64,000 nt of DNA from an uncultured Alistipes sp. (GTDB taxonomy: Bacteria; Bacteroidota; Bacteroidia; Bacteroidales; Rikenellaceae), in NCBI GenBank assembly GCA_910577475.1, contig CAJTLJ010000011.1:19856-83855 (forward strand), read 5' to 3'. Under the pieces are notes generated by a model. That model was not told the origin of the DNA. It saw only the letters and a list, made by a program, of their open reading frames with translations, and did no database searches. Shown piece after piece: positions 1-12,441 of this stretch (position 1 is its first letter; each line of letters begins with the position of its first letter). The position numbers and the translations under genes are program-made.

Positions 1-730
1 AGACGACCATCAGCGTAAAGGGGTCGCCCGAGGGGGTGATGACGGCCGACAGCACCAGCAGGGCCACGATGGCGTGACGCCGGTAGCGGCACAGCAGCGA
101 GCGGCTCACCACGCCCAGCCGCGAGAGAAGCCACGTCAGCAGGGGCAGCTCGAAAACGAGCCCCATCACGAAGATCATCATCAGGAAATTGCCCATGTAG
201 GAGTCGAGCGAGATCCGATTCTCGATCGTTGTGCTCAACTGGTACTCGGTCAGGAATCGGAACGTGAAGGGAAAGACCAGCCCGTAGCCGACGATGCAGC
301 CGGCGAAGAAGAGTACCGTGCCGCACACGAAGGCGGCGGCGACGCTGCGACGTTCGTTCGGAAAGAGCGCCGGGCGCACGAAGCTCCACACTTCGTAGAT
401 CAGATAGGGAAAGATGACGAGCAGCGCCAGCCAGCACGAGGCGCTGATGTGGGTCATGAACTGCGAGGCGACGTTGTAATTGATGATCTCGACCGAGAAA
501 TCGCCGCCGAAATTCGGCAGCCAGTCGCCTCCGCCCGCACCGAGCTGCGCCAGCCAGCGATAGAGCGGGAATCGGGATGTGGTGGGGGCGAGGATCACAT
601 GGTCGAAAAGCCAGGGCATCGCGACGAAGCATCCCGCAACGGCAACTACCAGCACGGCGACGACACGCATAAGCGTGCGCCGCAGAGCCTCCAGGTGGGA
701 CCAGAAGGTCGACGGTTCCTCCGCTGCCAT
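1..730 (-). CDS. tatC: TatC, twin-arginine translocase subunit (3' end beyond window)
   Basis: Integral membrane receptor subunit of the Tat pathway, which exports folded proteins. Reading down from the ATG at 730 gives an open frame of 243 codons to the window edge. The N-terminus contains FWSHLEALRRTL, the TatC signature (usually shELR), followed by several hydrophobic helices, and the conserved phrase VITPSGDPFT lies near the edge. A loop of about 35 residues between the first two helices (around LAQLGAGGGDWLPNFGG) is typical of Bacteroidota TatC. It starts 7 bp after the tatA stop, so the two form one operon. The last helix and stop codon are outside the window. Confidence 0.93.
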   Translation of the reverse strand, partial: MAAEEPSTFWSHLEALRRTLMRVVAVLVVAVAGCFVAMPWLFDHVILAPTTSRFPLYRWLAQLGAGGGDWLPNFGGDFSVEIINYNVASQFMTHISASCWLALLVIFPYLIYEVWSFVRPALFPNERRSVAAAFVCGTVLFFAGCIVGYGLVFPFTFRFLTEYQLSTTIENRISLDSYMGNFLMMIFVMGLVFELPLLTWLLSRLGVVSRSLLCRYRRHAIVALLVLSAVITPSGDPFTLMVV

Positions 731-737
731 TCCGACG

Positions 738-935
738 CTATTGCTTCTTCTCCGAATCGGGGCCCTTCTCGATCTCCTTCTCGATGTCGTTCATCCCCTC
801 CTTGAAACTGCGGACACCCTTGCCGATTCCCTTCATCAGCTCGGGAATTTTCCGTCCGCCGAATAGCAGCAGCACGACCAGCGCGATGATGACGATCTCA
901 CCGGCTCCGAGATTAAATAACAACAATCCGTTCAT
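738..935 (-). CDS. tatA: TatA/TatE family twin-arginine translocase subunit
   Basis: Small (65 aa) pore-forming subunit of the Tat export system. It has a short N-terminal transmembrane helix (about residues 8-24, IVIIALVVLLLFGGRKIPELMK), the FGGRKIPEL hinge and a charged amphipathic helix ending in a Glu/Lys-rich tail. This layout and length are standard for TatA. It is first in the tatA-tatC operon and preceded by a strong Bacteroidota-type promoter. No separate tatB is seen, as is usual in this phylum. Confidence 0.93.
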   Translation of the reverse strand: MNGLLLFNLGAGEIVIIALVVLLLFGGRKIPELMKGIGKGVRSFKEGMNDIEKEIEKGPDSEKKQ

Positions 936-960
936 ATCTTCATTCGTTCTTTTTAAGCTA

Positions 961-991
961 CAAATATAGGTATTTCTTCGCTACGATACAA
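961..991 (-). promoter_or_regulatory. Promoter of tatA-tatC
   Basis: On the minus strand a perfect -7 box TATATTTG lies at 968-961, with TTG at 991-989 about 20 bp upstream. This matches the Bacteroidota TTTG/TAnnTTTG consensus. Predicted transcription start is about 20 nt before the tatA ATG. Confidence 0.6.
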
Positions 992-997
992 TTTTTC

Positions 998-2143
998 CTA
1001 CTCCAGCCGGCGGGCGCCCCCGCCGATCACTACGTCGATCGTGCGGGGATGGAGGCCGTAGCGCGCAGCATAACGCCGGTCCACCTCGTCGAGGAACGAT
1101 TCGCAGGCTCCGTCGCTCACCAGATTCAGCACGCAGCCGCCGAAGCCGCCGCCCATCATGCGCGAACCGAGCACCCCGTCGTACCCGCGGGCGATCTCCT
1201 GGATGAAGTCCAGCTCCCCGCAGCTCACGCCGTACTCCTGCGACAACCCCCGGTGGCTCTCGAACATCTTCTCGCCGAACCCCGCGTAGTCCCCGCTCCG
1301 CAGCCGGTCGCAGCCGATCAGCAGGCGCACGTTCTCCTCGATCACGTAGCGGCAGCGGCGATAGACCCACTCGTCCATCTCCGAACGGTAGGTATCGAGC
1401 ATGTCGAGCCCCACGTCGCGCAGCAGCGTCACCCGCGGCACGTGCCGGGCGATAATCGCCACGCCCCGCTCGCACTGGCTGCGGCGCAGGTTGTACTCGG
1501 TCCCGGCCAGCGAGTGGGAGACCATCGAGTCGATCAGCACCAGCCTGCACCCCTCGGGACGGAACGGGATCATTTCGTACTCCAGCGAGCGGCAGTCGAG
1601 CCGCATCACCCGGTCGCGCTCTCCCAGCAGGGAGATCATCTGGTCCATGATGCCGCATCGCACACCTATATAACGATGCTCGGTCATCTGCCCCGCCCGA
1701 GCCAGTTCGACCGGCGTCAGTTTCCGCTCCGAGAGGTCGTTCAGGGCGAAGGCGAACACGCTCTCCAGCGCCGCCGACGAGGAGAGGCCGGCGCCGGAGG
1801 GGATGTCGCCGCCGAACACGGCATCGAAAGCCGGCACGTCGACACCCCGGCGCACCATCTCGCTCACCACGCCGTAGATATAACGGGCCCACGACACACG
1901 GGGCGGCTCATCGGCGATGTTCAGTTCGATCCCCTCGTCGAAATCGACCGACCAGATCCGCGAGCGGCGCCCCGCAGCCGGACGGACGGCAAGCCAGATG
2001 CAGCGGTCGATCGCTCCGGGCAGGACGAACCCGCCGTTGTAGTCGGTATGTTCGCCGATCAGGTTGACACGTCCCGGAGCCGCATAAAGCCGGGCGCCAG
2101 AGCCGAAACGGGCAAGGAACTCTTCGAAGACACGATTCTTCAT
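998..2143 (-). CDS. galK: Galactokinase
   Basis: Phosphorylates galactose to galactose-1-phosphate in the Leloir pathway. The 381-aa protein has the galactokinase signature GRVNLIGEHTDYNGG (residues 24-38), the GHMP ATP-binding motif PSGAGLSSSAAL (about 115-126) and the third GHMP motif GSRMMGGGFGG near the C-terminus. Length is normal. It stands alone on the minus strand, separated from clpC by a hairpin terminator, with no galT or galM beside it. Upstream at 2181-2196 there is a perfect 6-bp inverted repeat that could be an operator. Confidence 0.95.
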   Translation of the reverse strand: MKNRVFEEFLARFGSGARLYAAPGRVNLIGEHTDYNGGFVLPGAIDRCIWLAVRPAAGRRSRIWSVDFDEGIELNIADEPPRVSWARYIYGVVSEMVRRGVDVPAFDAVFGGDIPSGAGLSSSAALESVFAFALNDLSERKLTPVELARAGQMTEHRYIGVRCGIMDQMISLLGERDRVMRLDCRSLEYEMIPFRPEGCRLVLIDSMVSHSLAGTEYNLRRSQCERGVAIIARHVPRVTLLRDVGLDMLDTYRSEMDEWVYRRCRYVIEENVRLLIGCDRLRSGDYAGFGEKMFESHRGLSQEYGVSCGELDFIQEIARGYDGVLGSRMMGGGFGGCVLNLVSDGACESFLDEVDRRYAARYGLHPRTIDVVIGGGARRLE

Positions 2144-2180
2144 AGACTCTGTATAAAATATGGGTAGACGATACGAATAT

Positions 2181-2196
2181 ACGACTTTTCAGTCGT
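2181..2196. promoter_or_regulatory. Inverted repeat in the galK leader
   Basis: ACGACT-TTTC-AGTCGT is a perfect 6-bp inverted repeat about 40 bp upstream of the galK start, next to a -7-like TATATTCG on the minus strand. It could bind a repressor or form a small leader hairpin. Function is inferred only from position. Confidence 0.3.
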
Positions 2197-2229
2197 TTTA
2201 CGACATATTCGCCGAAAAAAAGCACAAAA

Positions 2230-2263
2230 AGAGGGAGCGGCAACGCCGCACCCCTCCCCTGTC
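2230..2263 (-). terminator. Terminator of clpC
   Basis: On the minus strand a GC-rich hairpin (GGGAGGGGTGCGGC paired with GCCGCTCCCTC, with small mismatches) begins at the clpC stop and is followed by T-rich sequence. It separates clpC from galK. Confidence 0.6.
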
Positions 2264-2264
2264 G

Positions 2265-4715
<2,451 letters not shown>

Positions 4716-4808
4716 ATTCAATCGTCGTTAAATTATTTTTCGACTGAATAACGAACCAATTCAACCAATTATTGCATAACCCCGACCGAACGGAATGCGG
4801 ACGGAGGA

Positions 4809-5759
4809 TCAGTAGTGGCGGAACCCGTGCCAGTCGGCAGCGAATGGGCAGCCGCCGCGAAGCCAGCGGACCAGGGGGTCGGCCGACGCCACGATCCGCC
4901 CCACGGGGTAGAGCGGCCGGCGGAAATGCGCCTCGAAATCGCGGCGAAGAGTCTCCGCCCCCTCTCCGCAGGCGGTCAGGAGCAGCTTGTAATCCTCGCC
5001 GCCGCAGAGGGCCGCTTCGAGATCGGCGCCGGCGGCTACGGGCACGCGCTCCACGTCGATCTCCGCCCCCACCCCCGAACGCTCGAGGATATGGACCAGA
5101 TCCGAGGCCAGCCCGTCCGAGAGGTCCATCATGGCGTGCACCTCCCCGCGCCTGCCGAGCCACTCCCCTTCGGCGACCTGCGCCTCTGGCCTCTTGTGCA
5201 GGCACGCCAGCGGCGTGTCGTAACGGCCGGCCAGCAGGTCGCGAAGCCCGGCCGCCGAAGCGCCCAGCTCGCCCGCCGCCAGCACGACATCGCCCGGGCG
5301 GGCCGCATCGCGGCGCTTCAGGCAGGCGAAAGGGGCGCGGCCGATGGCCGTCACGTTGATCGAAACGCCCGAAGGCGAAGCGGTGGTGTCGCCGCCGATC
5401 AGATTGACTCCCGCCTCCGCCGAGGCTTCGGCGTAGCCCCGGGCGAACCGTTCGGCCCAGTCGCTCCGCACGGTATCGGCCGGCAGGGCCAGCGAGAGCA
5501 GCGTGGCGACGGGATGCGCCCCCATGGCGGCCACGTCGCTCAGATTGACGTGCAGCGCCTTGCGGGCCAGCTCCTCGGGCGAGGCGGCCCGCCTCAGGAA
5601 ATGGACATCCTCGATCAGCAGGTCGGCCGTAAACACCAGCGCCTCGTCCCCGCCGACGGGCAGGACGGCGCAGTCGTCGCCGATCCCCTCGAAGCCGTTC
5701 GCAGGCAGGGTCCGGCACCAGTCGGCCAGTCGGCCGATCAATCCGAATTCGGTCGTCAT
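4809..5759 (-). CDS. thiL: Thiamine-monophosphate kinase
   Basis: Converts thiamine monophosphate to thiamine diphosphate with ATP, the last step of cofactor synthesis. The 316-aa protein has the AIR-synthase-like fold motifs of ThiL: FGLIGRL at the start, GDDCAVL (about 27-33), ADLLIEDVHF, KALHVNLSDVAAMGA and IGGDTTASPSG. The substrate-binding MDLSDGLASDL motif is also present. It diverges from aroQ over a 66-bp gap. The only good -7 box on its strand ends 6 bp before the ATG, so its mRNA may be leaderless. Confidence 0.94.
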   Translation of the reverse strand: MTTEFGLIGRLADWCRTLPANGFEGIGDDCAVLPVGGDEALVFTADLLIEDVHFLRRAASPEELARKALHVNLSDVAAMGAHPVATLLSLALPADTVRSDWAERFARGYAEASAEAGVNLIGGDTTASPSGVSINVTAIGRAPFACLKRRDAARPGDVVLAAGELGASAAGLRDLLAGRYDTPLACLHKRPEAQVAEGEWLGRRGEVHAMMDLSDGLASDLVHILERSGVGAEIDVERVPVAAGADLEAALCGGEDYKLLLTACGEGAETLRRDFEAHFRRPLYPVGRIVASADPLVRWLRGGCPFAADWHGFRHY

Positions 5760-5760
5760 G

Positions 5761-5786
5761 CCGGCAAAATTAGCGATTTTTGCCGG
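5761..5786. promoter_or_regulatory. Palindrome overlapping the thiL promoter
   Basis: CCGGCAAAA and TTTTGCCGG form a 9-bp perfect inverted repeat. The left arm contains a minus-strand -7 box TAATTTTG (5772-5765) immediately before the thiL ATG. Position suggests an operator or an initiation-region hairpin. Confidence 0.4.
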
Positions 5787-5793
5787 ATTTTTC

Positions 5794-5801
5794 TACCTTT
5801 G
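5794..5801 (+). promoter_or_regulatory. -7 box of the aroQ promoter
   Basis: TACCTTTG is a perfect TAnnTTTG box about 25 bp upstream of the aroQ ATG. No well-spaced -33 TTTG is visible. Confidence 0.5.
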
Positions 5802-5825
5802 CGAAAGTTAATTCCCATATCGATC

Positions 5826-6242
5826 ATGAAGATACTGATTCTGAACGGTCCCAACCTCAACCTGCAAGGCAGGCGCGACACGGACATCTACGGCACCGAG
5901 ACCTTCGAAAGCTGCCTGGAAAGGTTGCGCGAGCGCTATCCGGCCCACAGCTTCGACTACCGGCAGTCGAACATCGAAGGGGAGCTGATCGACGCCCTGC
6001 ACGCCGCGCCGGGCCGCTACGACGGCGTGGTGCTGAACGCCGGCGGCTACACCCACACCTCGGTCGCCCTGCGCGATGCCGTGAGCGCCGTGCCGACCCC
6101 CGTCGTCGAGGTGCACATCTCCTCCATCCTCGCCCGCGAGGAGTTCCGCCACACCTCCCTGCTGGCCCCCGTCGCCAAAGGGTCGATCATGGGTTTCGGG
6201 CTGGACTCCTACCGGCTGGGGGTCGAGGCGCTGATCGGATAG
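5826..6242 (+). CDS. aroQ: Type II 3-dehydroquinate dehydratase
   Basis: Catalyses the third step of the shikimate pathway. The 138-aa protein matches the dodecameric type II family: NGPNLN at residues 7-12, Tyr22 in the flexible lid (DIYGTE), QSNIEGELID, NAGGYTHTSVALRDA with Asn71, and EVHISSILAREEFRHTS with His97. All catalytic positions are present. The start is the ATG at 5826, because the frame upstream is only a shadow of thiL. It appears monocistronic. Confidence 0.96.
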   Translation: MKILILNGPNLNLQGRRDTDIYGTETFESCLERLRERYPAHSFDYRQSNIEGELIDALHAAPGRYDGVVLNAGGYTHTSVALRDAVSAVPTPVVEVHISSILAREEFRHTSLLAPVAKGSIMGFGLDSYRLGVEALIG

Positions 6243-6270
6243 CGGAACCGGCCGCGATGCGGGCCCGAAA

Positions 6271-6302
6271 TTTGCGATTTGCGAATACATTTCGTATTTT
6301 TG
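6271..6302 (+). promoter_or_regulatory. Promoter of the suf operon
   Basis: TTTG at 6271-6274 and TATTTTTG at 6295-6302 are separated by 20 bp, a full match to the Bacteroidota consensus, about 20 bp upstream of the sufB ATG. Confidence 0.65.
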
Positions 6303-6322
6303 CGGGATAAATCGGACGAACC

Positions 6323-7768
<1,446 letters not shown>

Positions 7769-7791
7769 ACGGATAATAAAGAAAACGAAAT

Positions 7792-8544
7792 ATGCTTACA
7801 GTCAAAAATCTACATGCGTCGGTCGGCGACAAGGAGATTCTCCGGGGTATCGACCTGGAGGTCCGTGCCGGCGAAGTGCACGCCATCATGGGGCCCAACG
7901 GCTCGGGCAAGTCGACCCTTGCGTCGGTGCTGGCCGGCAACGAGAAGTTCACCGTCACGGCGGGCGAGGTGGAATTCCTGGGCCGCAACCTGCTGGAGAT
8001 GCCGATCGAGGACCGCGCCCGGCTGGGTCTGTTCCTGGGCTTCCAGTATCCGGTAGAGATTCCGGGTGTCTCGATGGCCAACTTCATGAAGCAGGCCGTG
8101 AACGAGCACCGCAAGTTCCGGGGCGAGGAGCCGCTGACGGCTTCGCAGTTCCTGAAGCTCATGCGCGAGAAGAGCGCCGTGGTCGAGCTGGACGCCAAAC
8201 TCACCTCGCGCGCCGTGAACGAAGGGTTCTCGGGCGGCGAGAAGAAGAAGAACGAGATTTTCCAGATGGCTATGCTCGATCCAAAGCTCGCCATTCTGGA
8301 CGAGACCGACTCGGGTCTGGACATCGACGCCCTGCGCATCGTGGCTACGGGCGTCACGAAACTCCACACGCCCGAAAACGCCACGGTAGTCATCACACAC
8401 TACCAGCGTCTGCTGGACTACATCGTACCCGACTACGTGCACGTGCTCTATAAGGGCCGCATCATCCACTCGGGCGACAAGACGCTGGCCCTCAAGCTCG
8501 AAAAAGAGGGATACGACTGGCTTATCAACGACTACGAGGGATGA
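7792..8544 (+). CDS. sufC: Fe-S cluster assembly ATPase SufC
   Basis: ABC-type ATPase that drives conformational change of SufB/SufD. The 250-aa protein shows Walker A GPNGSGKST at residues 34-42, the SufC-type signature FSGGEKKKNEIFQ and Walker B LAILDETDSGLDID, with the H-loop in VVITHYQRLL. Its stop codon overlaps the sufD start (ATGA), implying translational coupling. Confidence 0.97.
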   Translation: MLTVKNLHASVGDKEILRGIDLEVRAGEVHAIMGPNGSGKSTLASVLAGNEKFTVTAGEVEFLGRNLLEMPIEDRARLGLFLGFQYPVEIPGVSMANFMKQAVNEHRKFRGEEPLTASQFLKLMREKSAVVELDAKLTSRAVNEGFSGGEKKKNEIFQMAMLDPKLAILDETDSGLDIDALRIVATGVTKLHTPENATVVITHYQRLLDYIVPDYVHVLYKGRIIHSGDKTLALKLEKEGYDWLINDYEG

Positions 8545-9329
8545 TGGACGCAGAGAGACTATACGAGGCCGCCGGGCGGATCGAGGGCGTGGAGCGTCTG
8601 CTTTCCTCCGCCGACAGCCGCATCGAGCTGGCACCGGGCGAGGAGCGCCGGATCGTGGCAGTTCACGACCGCCGAGACGCCGCGGAGCTCTCCGTCGAGT
8701 TGGGCGAAGGGGCCCGGCTCCATCTGGTCGAGCTCTTCACGAGCGAGGCTTTCCGGACCCTGAAACTCCGGCAGCGGAGCGGCAGCTCGGCCGACGTCAC
8801 CATCCTGCAACTGGGCTCGGCCAACCTCGACTGCACGGTCGACCTGGACGGTCCCGAAGCCGAGAGCCGGGTGAACGGGCTCTTTCTGGCCGCCGACGGC
8901 GACCACTGCGAGTTCGCCCTGCGCACCAACCACAACGCGGGCGACTGCCGCAGCGAATCGCTCGTCAAGGGGGTCGCAGGCGGAAAATCGACCGGTGAAT
9001 TCCGCGGACTGGTCTACGTAGCGCCCGACGCCCAGCGCACCGACGCCCGTCAGACCAGCCGGAACATCGAGCTCGGCGACGAAGCGCGCATCCTGACGAA
9101 GCCCCAGCTCGAAATCTACGCCGACGACGTGAAGTGTTCGCACGGCGCCACGGTGGGACAGCTGGACGGCGAAGCGATTCTCTACATGCGTCAGCGCGGC
9201 CTGACCGACCGGCAGGCCCGCCGGCTGCAGATCGAGGGGTTCGCCGCCGACGTGGCGGACCGCTGCGCCATAGCGGAACTCGCGGAGACGCTTCGCGAGG
9301 CCGTAGCCGCACAGCTGGAAAACATGTAA
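8541..9329 (+). CDS. sufD: Fe-S cluster assembly protein SufD
   Basis: Partner of SufB in the SufBC2D complex. At 262 aa it is short compared with the roughly 400-aa enterobacterial SufD: the N-terminal helical region is reduced and the beta-helix plus C-terminal block are kept (VYVAPDAQRTDARQTSRNIEL, EIYADDVKCSHGATVGQLDG, YMRQRGL). The conserved His (SHGAT) is present. Two overlapping ATGs (8541 and 8544) could serve as start. It overlaps sufC by 4 bp and lies 13 bp from sufS. Confidence 0.92.
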   Translation: MMDAERLYEAAGRIEGVERLLSSADSRIELAPGEERRIVAVHDRRDAAELSVELGEGARLHLVELFTSEAFRTLKLRQRSGSSADVTILQLGSANLDCTVDLDGPEAESRVNGLFLAADGDHCEFALRTNHNAGDCRSESLVKGVAGGKSTGEFRGLVYVAPDAQRTDARQTSRNIELGDEARILTKPQLEIYADDVKCSHGATVGQLDGEAILYMRQRGLTDRQARRLQIEGFAADVADRCAIAELAETLREAVAAQLENM

Positions 9330-9342
9330 AAAGCCATTGAAT

Positions 9343-10560
9343 ATGTTCGATCCGAAAACCATACGCGAAGACTTTCCGATTCTGAACCGACGGGTCTACG
9401 ACCGGCCGCTGGTCTATCTCGACAGCGGAGCCACGGCCCAGAAACCCCGGTGCGTGATCGAGAAGGTCGACGAACTGCATCGGACGCTGAACGCCAACGT
9501 ACACCGCGGTGCCCATTTCCTCTCGGAGGAGATCACCGAACAGTACGAGGCGGCCCGCGAGGAGATCCGCGCCTTCATCGGGGCAGCCGACCGGAGCGAG
9601 GTGATCTTCACGGCCGGCGCCACGGCGTCGCTCAACACGGTCGCCTACTCCTATTGCGAGATGGCGCTGAAGGCGGGCGACAACATCGTGGTGAGCGAGA
9701 TGGAGCACCACTCGAACATCGTCCCCTGGCAGCTGATGGCCGAACGCAAGGGTGCGGAGATCCGCGTACTGCCCTTCGACGACGAGGGGCGCCTGCGCAC
9801 GGAGCTGCTGATCGAACTGCTGGACGAGCGGACGCGGGTGGTGGCGGTCACCCAGGCCTCCAACACACTGGGCACGCGGCCCGATCTGGCGGCCGTCATC
9901 GACGCGGCCCACGCCGTGGGCGCCGTTACGGTGGTGGACGGATGCCAGGGCATCGTGCACGGCGGTGTGGACGTCACGGCGCTCGACTGCGACTTCTACG
10001 CCTTCTCGGGCCACAAGCTCTACGGCCCCACGGGCATCGGCGTGCTCTACGGCAAGCGGGAGCTGCTGGAACGCATGCCCCCCTTTCTGGGAGGCGGCGA
10101 CATGGTGGACCGCGTATCGTTCGCCAAAACCACCTACGCCCCCCTGCCGCTCAAATTCGAAGCGGGCACGGCCAACTTCATCGGAGCCATCGGACTGGGC
10201 GAGGCGATCCGCTACCTGCGCCGGCTCCCGACCGACGAGGTGGCGGCCTACGAACACCGCCTGACCCTCCGCGCCACGGAGGCCCTGCAGTCCGTGCCGG
10301 GATTGCGCATCTACGGCACCACACCGACCAAATGCAGCCTGCTGTCGTTCAACGTCGAGGGCATTCACCCCTACGATCTGGGAATGATTCTCGACAAGAT
10401 GGGAATCGCCGTCCGCACAGGGCAGCACTGCGCCGAACCGGTGATGACCCACTACGGCGTGACGGGCATGTGCCGCGCCTCGCTGGCCTTCTACAACACG
10501 GAGGAGGAGATCGACGCCCTGAAAAACGGCATTCTCCGTGCAGCCCGAATGTTAAAATAA
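9343..10560 (+). CDS. sufS: SufS-family cysteine desulfurase
   Basis: PLP enzyme that takes sulfur from cysteine for Fe-S assembly. From the ATG at 9343 (an in-frame TTG lies 6 bp upstream) the protein is 405 aa. It contains VYLDSGATAQKP, EHHSNIVPW, the PLP-lysine motif FSGHKLYGPTG (Lys225) and the group II active-site cysteine in RTGQHCAEP (about residue 363). No sufE is found next to it. It is the fourth gene of the operon, followed 10 bp later by the kinase gene. Confidence 0.95.
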   Translation: MFDPKTIREDFPILNRRVYDRPLVYLDSGATAQKPRCVIEKVDELHRTLNANVHRGAHFLSEEITEQYEAAREEIRAFIGAADRSEVIFTAGATASLNTVAYSYCEMALKAGDNIVVSEMEHHSNIVPWQLMAERKGAEIRVLPFDDEGRLRTELLIELLDERTRVVAVTQASNTLGTRPDLAAVIDAAHAVGAVTVVDGCQGIVHGGVDVTALDCDFYAFSGHKLYGPTGIGVLYGKRELLERMPPFLGGGDMVDRVSFAKTTYAPLPLKFEAGTANFIGAIGLGEAIRYLRRLPTDEVAAYEHRLTLRATEALQSVPGLRIYGTTPTKCSLLSFNVEGIHPYDLGMILDKMGIAVRTGQHCAEPVMTHYGVTGMCRASLAFYNTEEEIDALKNGILRAARMLK

Positions 10561-10570
10561 ACGATAACCC

Positions 10571-11251
10571 ATGCTGATCGTACTCGAAGGGCTCGACGGA
10601 GCCGGTAAATCAACCCAAATCCGACGGCTGCGCAGCTACCTCCGCGAAGAGGGGCTGGACAGCGAATACCTCCACTTTCCCCGCTTCGACGCGCCGTTCT
10701 TCGGCGAGCTGATCGCCCGTTTCCTGCGCGGCGAATTCGGCTCGGCAAAGCAGGTGGACCCCTATCTGGTGGCACTGCTCTACGCCGCGGACCGGGCCGA
10801 TGCCGCGACGACGATCCGCAACTGGCAGGCCGAAGGCAAGGTCGTGGTGCTGGACCGCTACGTCTACTCGAACATCGGCTATCAATGCGCGAAGCTCGCC
10901 GGAGAAGAGGAGCGCCGGCGGCTCTCGGAGTGGATTCTCGAGCTGGAGTACTCCTATTACAAGATTCCGCGCCCGGACCTCTCGCTCTTTCTGGACGTGC
11001 CGTTCGCCTTCACCGAGCGCAAGCTCGCCGAAAACCGCGAGGGCGACGACCGCGGCTACCTGAAGGGCGGCAAGGATATTCACGAGGGGTCGCTCGCCCT
11101 CCAGCAGTGCGTGCGCGAGGTCTATCTGAAGGCCGCCGAAACGGACCCCGCGCTGAAGGTAGTAAGCTGCGACGACGGCCGGGGCGGCATGGACACGCCG
11201 GACGCCATCTTCTCGCGCATCCGCGAAACCGTCACCCCCCTGATCCGCTGA
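10571..11251 (+). CDS. tmk: dTMP kinase family protein
   Basis: Predicted to phosphorylate dTMP to dTDP. The 226-aa protein opens with the P-loop EGLDGAGKST (6-15), has the DRYVYSN motif (DR[YH] type) and an extended lid region containing KLAENREGDDRGYLKGGKDIHE. The lid lengthens it relative to the E. coli enzyme, a variant seen in Bacteroidota, where a second canonical Tmk may exist elsewhere. The symbol is by family and the exact substrate is not proven. It is co-directional with the suf genes, with gaps of 10 and 4 bp. Confidence 0.8.
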   Translation: MLIVLEGLDGAGKSTQIRRLRSYLREEGLDSEYLHFPRFDAPFFGELIARFLRGEFGSAKQVDPYLVALLYAADRADAATTIRNWQAEGKVVVLDRYVYSNIGYQCAKLAGEEERRRLSEWILELEYSYYKIPRPDLSLFLDVPFAFTERKLAENREGDDRGYLKGGKDIHEGSLALQQCVREVYLKAAETDPALKVVSCDDGRGGMDTPDAIFSRIRETVTPLIR

Positions 11252-11255
11252 GCCG

Positions 11256-12377
11256 ATGCCGACACGTTTGCTGAACCGGCTCACGCCGCTCTGCCGGATC
11301 ATTCTGGGCGTCACCTTCGTCCTGTCGGGATTCGTCAAGGTCGTCGACCCCTGGGGAACGGCCCTGAAGGTGGAGGAGTATCTGGCCATCTACGGATTCG
11401 AGTGGCTCAACCGCCTGAGTATGGGTTTCTCCGTCTGGCTGTGCGGTGCGGAGCTGATGATGGGCTGCATGTTGCTCTTCAAGGTCCGCATCCGGCTGAT
11501 CTCGATCTTCGCCCTCTTCTCGATTCTTTTCTTCACGATCCTGACGTTCCTGAGCGCCACCTGGCTGCCGGTCGAGGACTGCGGATGCTTCGGCGACGCG
11601 GTCAAGCTCTCCCCTTGGGGCACCTTCGCCAAGAATCTCGTGCTGCTGCCGATGGCCGCCCTGGTCTGGTACCGCTACCGGCCCGACCGGATCTTCGCCT
11701 TCCGGCCCGTGGAGATTCTGCTCACCTGTCTCTTCTTCTCGCTCTCGATGGGTATCGGCATCTGGTGCAGCCGCCACCTGCCGCTGATCGACTTCCTGCC
11801 CTACAAAGTGGGAGTAGACCTGCGCACGGCCTGGCTGAACCCCGAGTCCGAACGAATGGATGAGGACCGGGAGCAGCACGAAACGATCCTCGTCTACCGC
11901 AACCGCCGAACGGGCGAAGTGCGGGAGTTCGCTCTCGACGATCCGGAGTGGCAGAACGACGAGCTCTGGGAGTGGGAGGAGACCCGCACCCACTTCGAGA
12001 CCCCCTCGATCCGTCCCATCATCAGCGAGTTCGCCCTGCGCGATCCGAGCGGCGACATCACCGAGGAGGTGCTGCGGACCGAAGGCAGGCTCTACATGAT
12101 CTGCATCGCCTCGTTCGACCGTGTGCGGCGCGGATGCGCCCACCGGCTGCGGATGCTGATCGAACGGGCCGACCGCGAAGGGGCCTCCGTACTCTGTCTC
12201 ACGCCCGGCCCCCTGGACGAAGAGGCCCGGCACGCCTTTCTCGGCAGCCGTCCCGTGCGTTGCTGCAACATCGACGTGCACACGCTCAAAACGCTCCTGA
12301 GGGCCAACAACGGCGTAGTGGTGCTGGAGGACGGCGTTATCACGGCTAAGATGAATTGTCGCGATATTCCGTTGTAA
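11256..12377 (+). CDS. DoxX/MauE-like membrane protein with soluble C-terminal domain
   Basis: Unassigned 373-aa membrane protein. The first 180 residues contain about four transmembrane helices with the DoxX/MauE pattern (ILGVTFVLSGFVKVVDPWGTALKVEEYL) and the hallmark VEDCGCFGD loop, whose cysteine pair suggests disulfide or quinone redox chemistry. The remaining 190 residues are soluble and resemble a degenerate thioredoxin-like domain without a clear CxxC. It matches the BT_3928-type family known in Bacteroidota. It lies 4 bp after tmk, so it probably shares the suf transcript, and ends at a strong hairpin. Confidence 0.75.
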   Translation: MPTRLLNRLTPLCRIILGVTFVLSGFVKVVDPWGTALKVEEYLAIYGFEWLNRLSMGFSVWLCGAELMMGCMLLFKVRIRLISIFALFSILFFTILTFLSATWLPVEDCGCFGDAVKLSPWGTFAKNLVLLPMAALVWYRYRPDRIFAFRPVEILLTCLFFSLSMGIGIWCSRHLPLIDFLPYKVGVDLRTAWLNPESERMDEDREQHETILVYRNRRTGEVREFALDDPEWQNDELWEWEETRTHFETPSIRPIISEFALRDPSGDITEEVLRTEGRLYMICIASFDRVRRGCAHRLRMLIERADREGASVLCLTPGPLDEEARHAFLGSRPVRCCNIDVHTLKTLLRANNGVVVLEDGVITAKMNCRDIPL

Positions 12378-12401
12378 GGCCGGCGACCGAAGGTCTGGTA
12401 T

Positions 12402-12441
12402 AAAAGTTGATTTTCCGCAGATCGGAAAATCGACTTTTTTT
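12402..12441 (+). terminator. Hairpin with T7 tract abutting the next start codon
   Basis: Two 16-base arms (12402-12417 and 12423-12438) with one G-T pair and a 5-nt loop end in a run of T. This is a textbook intrinsic terminator for the upstream operon. The T-run touches the ATG at 12442, leaving no space for a separate promoter or leader, so it may also act as attenuator or operator for the efflux operon. Confidence 0.75.
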
